From Castellaniella denitrificans (GTDB lineage: Bacteria; Pseudomonadota; Gammaproteobacteria; Burkholderiales; Burkholderiaceae_B): a DNA stretch of 64,000 bases. This document shows positions 62,564 through 64,000 of this stretch, piece after piece; position 1 is the stretch's first letter, and each line of letters opens with the position of its first letter. The DNA lies in contig NZ_JBHSEZ010000001.1 in assembly GCF_042653765.1 (NCBI RefSeq), forward strand, positions 558,001 to 622,000, read 5' to 3'. Made by a program: the position numbers and the translations under genes. The notes under the pieces are model-generated. The model did no database searches and had not been told where the DNA came from. It worked only from the letters and a program-made list of their open reading frames with translations.

Positions 62564-62851
62564 TGTTCATGCTCCTTGTCGTGCGAGCCGGAGGACCGGT
62601 CCACGGACTTCCATGGATCGAACCGCCGGTTCAGTGCGTGGCAGAAACCATTTCCTTGTATGAAAATGAATTTCTTATTTGAATTGATGACTATGTTTAC
62701 CTATAAGTCATTTATGAACAAGAAGATAGAGCAGGTCCTGTGCTCAGTATTTACCCTATAAATTGTAAATTCCCAGTAAAAACCCGGTTTTTTATTTTCT
62801 ATATGAATTTATAATTTTTCTGGTAAAAATAAAGATGCCGAGTGGATCGCC
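62564..62851. other. AT-rich divergent control region, SDR operon / iclR
   Basis: A 288-bp gap, in its middle strikingly AT-rich against the surroundings. It holds direct repeats TTTACCTATAA (62696-62706) and TTTACCCTATAA (62750-62761). It also has a partial inverted repeat GAGCAGGTCCTGTGCTC (62729-62745) and AAAAACC-C-GGTTTTT (62778-62792). These are candidate IclR sites and promoter elements; none can be assigned firmly. No gene is seen. Confidence 0.55.
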
Positions 62852-63712
62852 GTGCGAATGCGCCAGCGGCCCCATGCTCAACCGGAAACGATGCCTCGAA
62901 TGGACATGACCGACCCGCCGGACGATCCGGCCCCCGCCGGGGAAACCGTGCGCTACAGCGCCCCCGCCCTGGACAAGGGGCTGGACATCCTGGAAGTCCT
63001 CAGCAGGACGGCCGAAGGCTGCACGCTGAAGGAGCTGGCCGACGCCCTGAACCGCAACGTCAGCCAGATCTTCCGCATGGTGGTGGCCCTGCACCGGCGC
63101 GGCTACATCCAGTCCGACGCCAACGACCGCTACACGCTCACGCTGAAGATGTTCTGCCTGGCGCATCGCCAGCCGCCCCTCAAGCGCATGATCCAGACGG
63201 CGCTGCCGCTGCTCAACGAACTGGCGGAACGGGCGCGCCAGTCCTGCCACCTGGCCGTGTACGAACAGGGATGCAGCGTGGTCATCGCCCAGGTCGACGG
63301 CCCCGACCGCTGGTCCTTCGGGCTGAAGACCGGCTCGTTCATGGGGCTGACGGACACGTCCTCGGGGCACATCCTGCTGGCCTACCAGGACGAGGCCGGC
63401 CGGGCCCGGATGCTGCGCAACCACAGCAAGGTCGAAGGCGAAATCGACATGGACCCCGGCCACCTGCTTTCCCTGCTCGCCGACGTGCGGCGCGCGGGCT
63501 GCTCGGTGATGCCCAGCAAGCAGATCCAGGGCGTCACCAACATCGCCTTCCCCGTGCACGGCCTGAACCACAAGGTGGTGGCCGCCGTCAACGTGCCGTA
63601 CATCGCGCGCATCGACGCGGCCGCCACACCGTCCATCGAAGAGGTCAAACGCATCCAGGCCGACATCTGCGCGCGCCTGTCGCGGCGGCTGGGCGCCGAC
63701 GAGGACGCCTGA
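62852..63712 (+). CDS. IclR-family transcriptional regulator
   Basis: A 286-residue regulator. The winged HTH (about 38-100: ALDKGLDILEVLSRTAEGCTLKELADALN) is followed by an IclR effector domain (about 110-280) with CHLAVYEQG and SSGHILLAY. It is divergent from the SDR/FAH/ABC operon and probably controls it. The start is uncertain: GTG at 62852 gives 286 residues but lacks a ribosome site; ATG codons at 62891 or 62900 would remove 13-16 residues ahead of the conserved region. Confidence 0.88.
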   Translation: MRMRQRPHAQPETMPRMDMTDPPDDPAPAGETVRYSAPALDKGLDILEVLSRTAEGCTLKELADALNRNVSQIFRMVVALHRRGYIQSDANDRYTLTLKMFCLAHRQPPLKRMIQTALPLLNELAERARQSCHLAVYEQGCSVVIAQVDGPDRWSFGLKTGSFMGLTDTSSGHILLAYQDEAGRARMLRNHSKVEGEIDMDPGHLLSLLADVRRAGCSVMPSKQIQGVTNIAFPVHGLNHKVVAAVNVPYIARIDAAATPSIEEVKRIQADICARLSRRLGADEDA

Positions 63713-63724
63713 CCGCCGCGGCGG
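63713..63724. terminator. Short GC palindrome between convergent genes
   Basis: CCGCCGCGGCGG lies between the iclR stop and the stop of the convergent aldehyde dehydrogenase. Possibly a weak bidirectional terminator. Confidence 0.3.
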
Positions 63725-63728
63725 GGAA

Positions 63729-64000
63729 TCAGATCCCCACGGCCGACACCGCCTTGGTGTTCAGGTAGGCCTCCAGCGCCTCGGGGCCGCCTTCCGAGCC
63801 GTAGCCGGAATCCTTCACCCCGCCGAACGGCAGCTCGGCCGAGGGCGTGGCCGGCTGGTTGATCCACAGCATGCCGGCCTCGACCCGGCTCATCAACTGC
63901 TGCGCATTGCGCAGCGAACGGGTGAAGGCGTAGGCGGACAGGCCGTAGGCCAGGCGGTTGGCCTCGGCGATGGCCTCGTCCAGGTGGTCGAAGGCGCGGA
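63729..64000 (-). CDS. NAD(P)-dependent aldehyde dehydrogenase (C-terminal part; 5' end beyond window)
   Basis: The last 90 residues of an aldehyde dehydrogenase, running off the window. ANRLAYGLSAYAFTRS, the WIN of MLWINQP and ELPFGGVKDSGYGSEGG are the usual C-terminal motifs; the EGGPEALEAYL ending fits the succinate-semialdehyde/lactaldehyde group. The catalytic Cys and Glu lie outside. Near fuconate genes it might oxidise lactaldehyde or 2-oxoglutarate semialdehyde; the fragment cannot decide. Confidence 0.85.
   Translation of the reverse strand, partial: RAFDHLDEAIAEANRLAYGLSAYAFTRSLRNAQQLMSRVEAGMLWINQPATPSAELPFGGVKDSGYGSEGGPEALEAYLNTKAVSAVGI

Overview
This window comes from a GC-rich bacterial chromosome, by eye about two-thirds G+C. 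Gene content points to a beta-proteobacterium of the order Burkholderiales, most likely an Alcaligenaceae (Bordetella/Achromobacter-like) heterotroph. The signs are a 951-residue PEP carboxylase, class Ia nrdA-nrdB-glutaredoxin behind paired NrdR boxes, TRAP and many periplasmic-binding-protein transporters, and GntR/FCD, IclR and LysR regulators. The taxonomic call is inference. I saw no rRNA, tRNA, CRISPR array, transposase or phage gene.

Layout. 1-3.1 kb: end of a NitT/TauT-type ABC transporter and a TonB-dependent receptor. 3.2-29.9 kb: a large hexuronate/hexarate (aldarate) catabolic region. It holds uronate dehydrogenase with its own ABC transporter; a TRAP transporter; a second uronate dehydrogenase fused to an SMP-30 type lactonase; 5-dehydro-4-deoxyglucarate dehydratase; a GntR/FCD regulator; galactarate dehydratase; a glucarate-dehydratase-like enolase; and an ABC-aldose-epimerase-ketoglutarate-semialdehyde-dehydrogenase operon. 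ilvD, ppc and an EamA exporter lie among them. Together these genes encode a complete oxidative route: uronate -> aldarolactone -> aldarate -> 5-keto-4-deoxyglucarate -> 2,5-dioxovalerate -> 2-oxoglutarate.

29.9-35.7 kb: a dabAB inorganic-carbon accumulation system with a LysR regulator and a beta-carbonic anhydrase. 35.7-45.7 kb: housekeeping and signalling genes (NUDIX hydrolase, DnaQ-type exonuclease, cNMP/CBS/DUF294 protein, PAS-GGDEF-EAL protein, methyltransferase/DUF2478 pair, free methionine-R-sulfoxide reductase, orphan beta-barrel). 45.9-49.9 kb: ribonucleotide reductase. 49.9-64 kb: a second sugar-acid region with an FAH-family protein, a UxaA-family dehydratase, GntR, two family-3 ABC transporters, L-fuconate dehydratase, a 2-keto-3-deoxy-L-fuconate dehydrogenase-like SDR, an FAH-family diketo-hydrolase-like protein, IclR and the end of an aldehyde dehydrogenase.

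The most notable observations are three. First, a natural fusion joins the first two enzymes of oxidative uronate catabolism (16131-17870). Second, a recurring 14-bp operator, about ATAYGATGACRTAT, lies before nearly every transcription unit of the aldarate region and before its GntR gene. Third, three amino-acid-type ABC binding proteins lack the usual ligand-amine aspartate and sit among sugar-acid genes.
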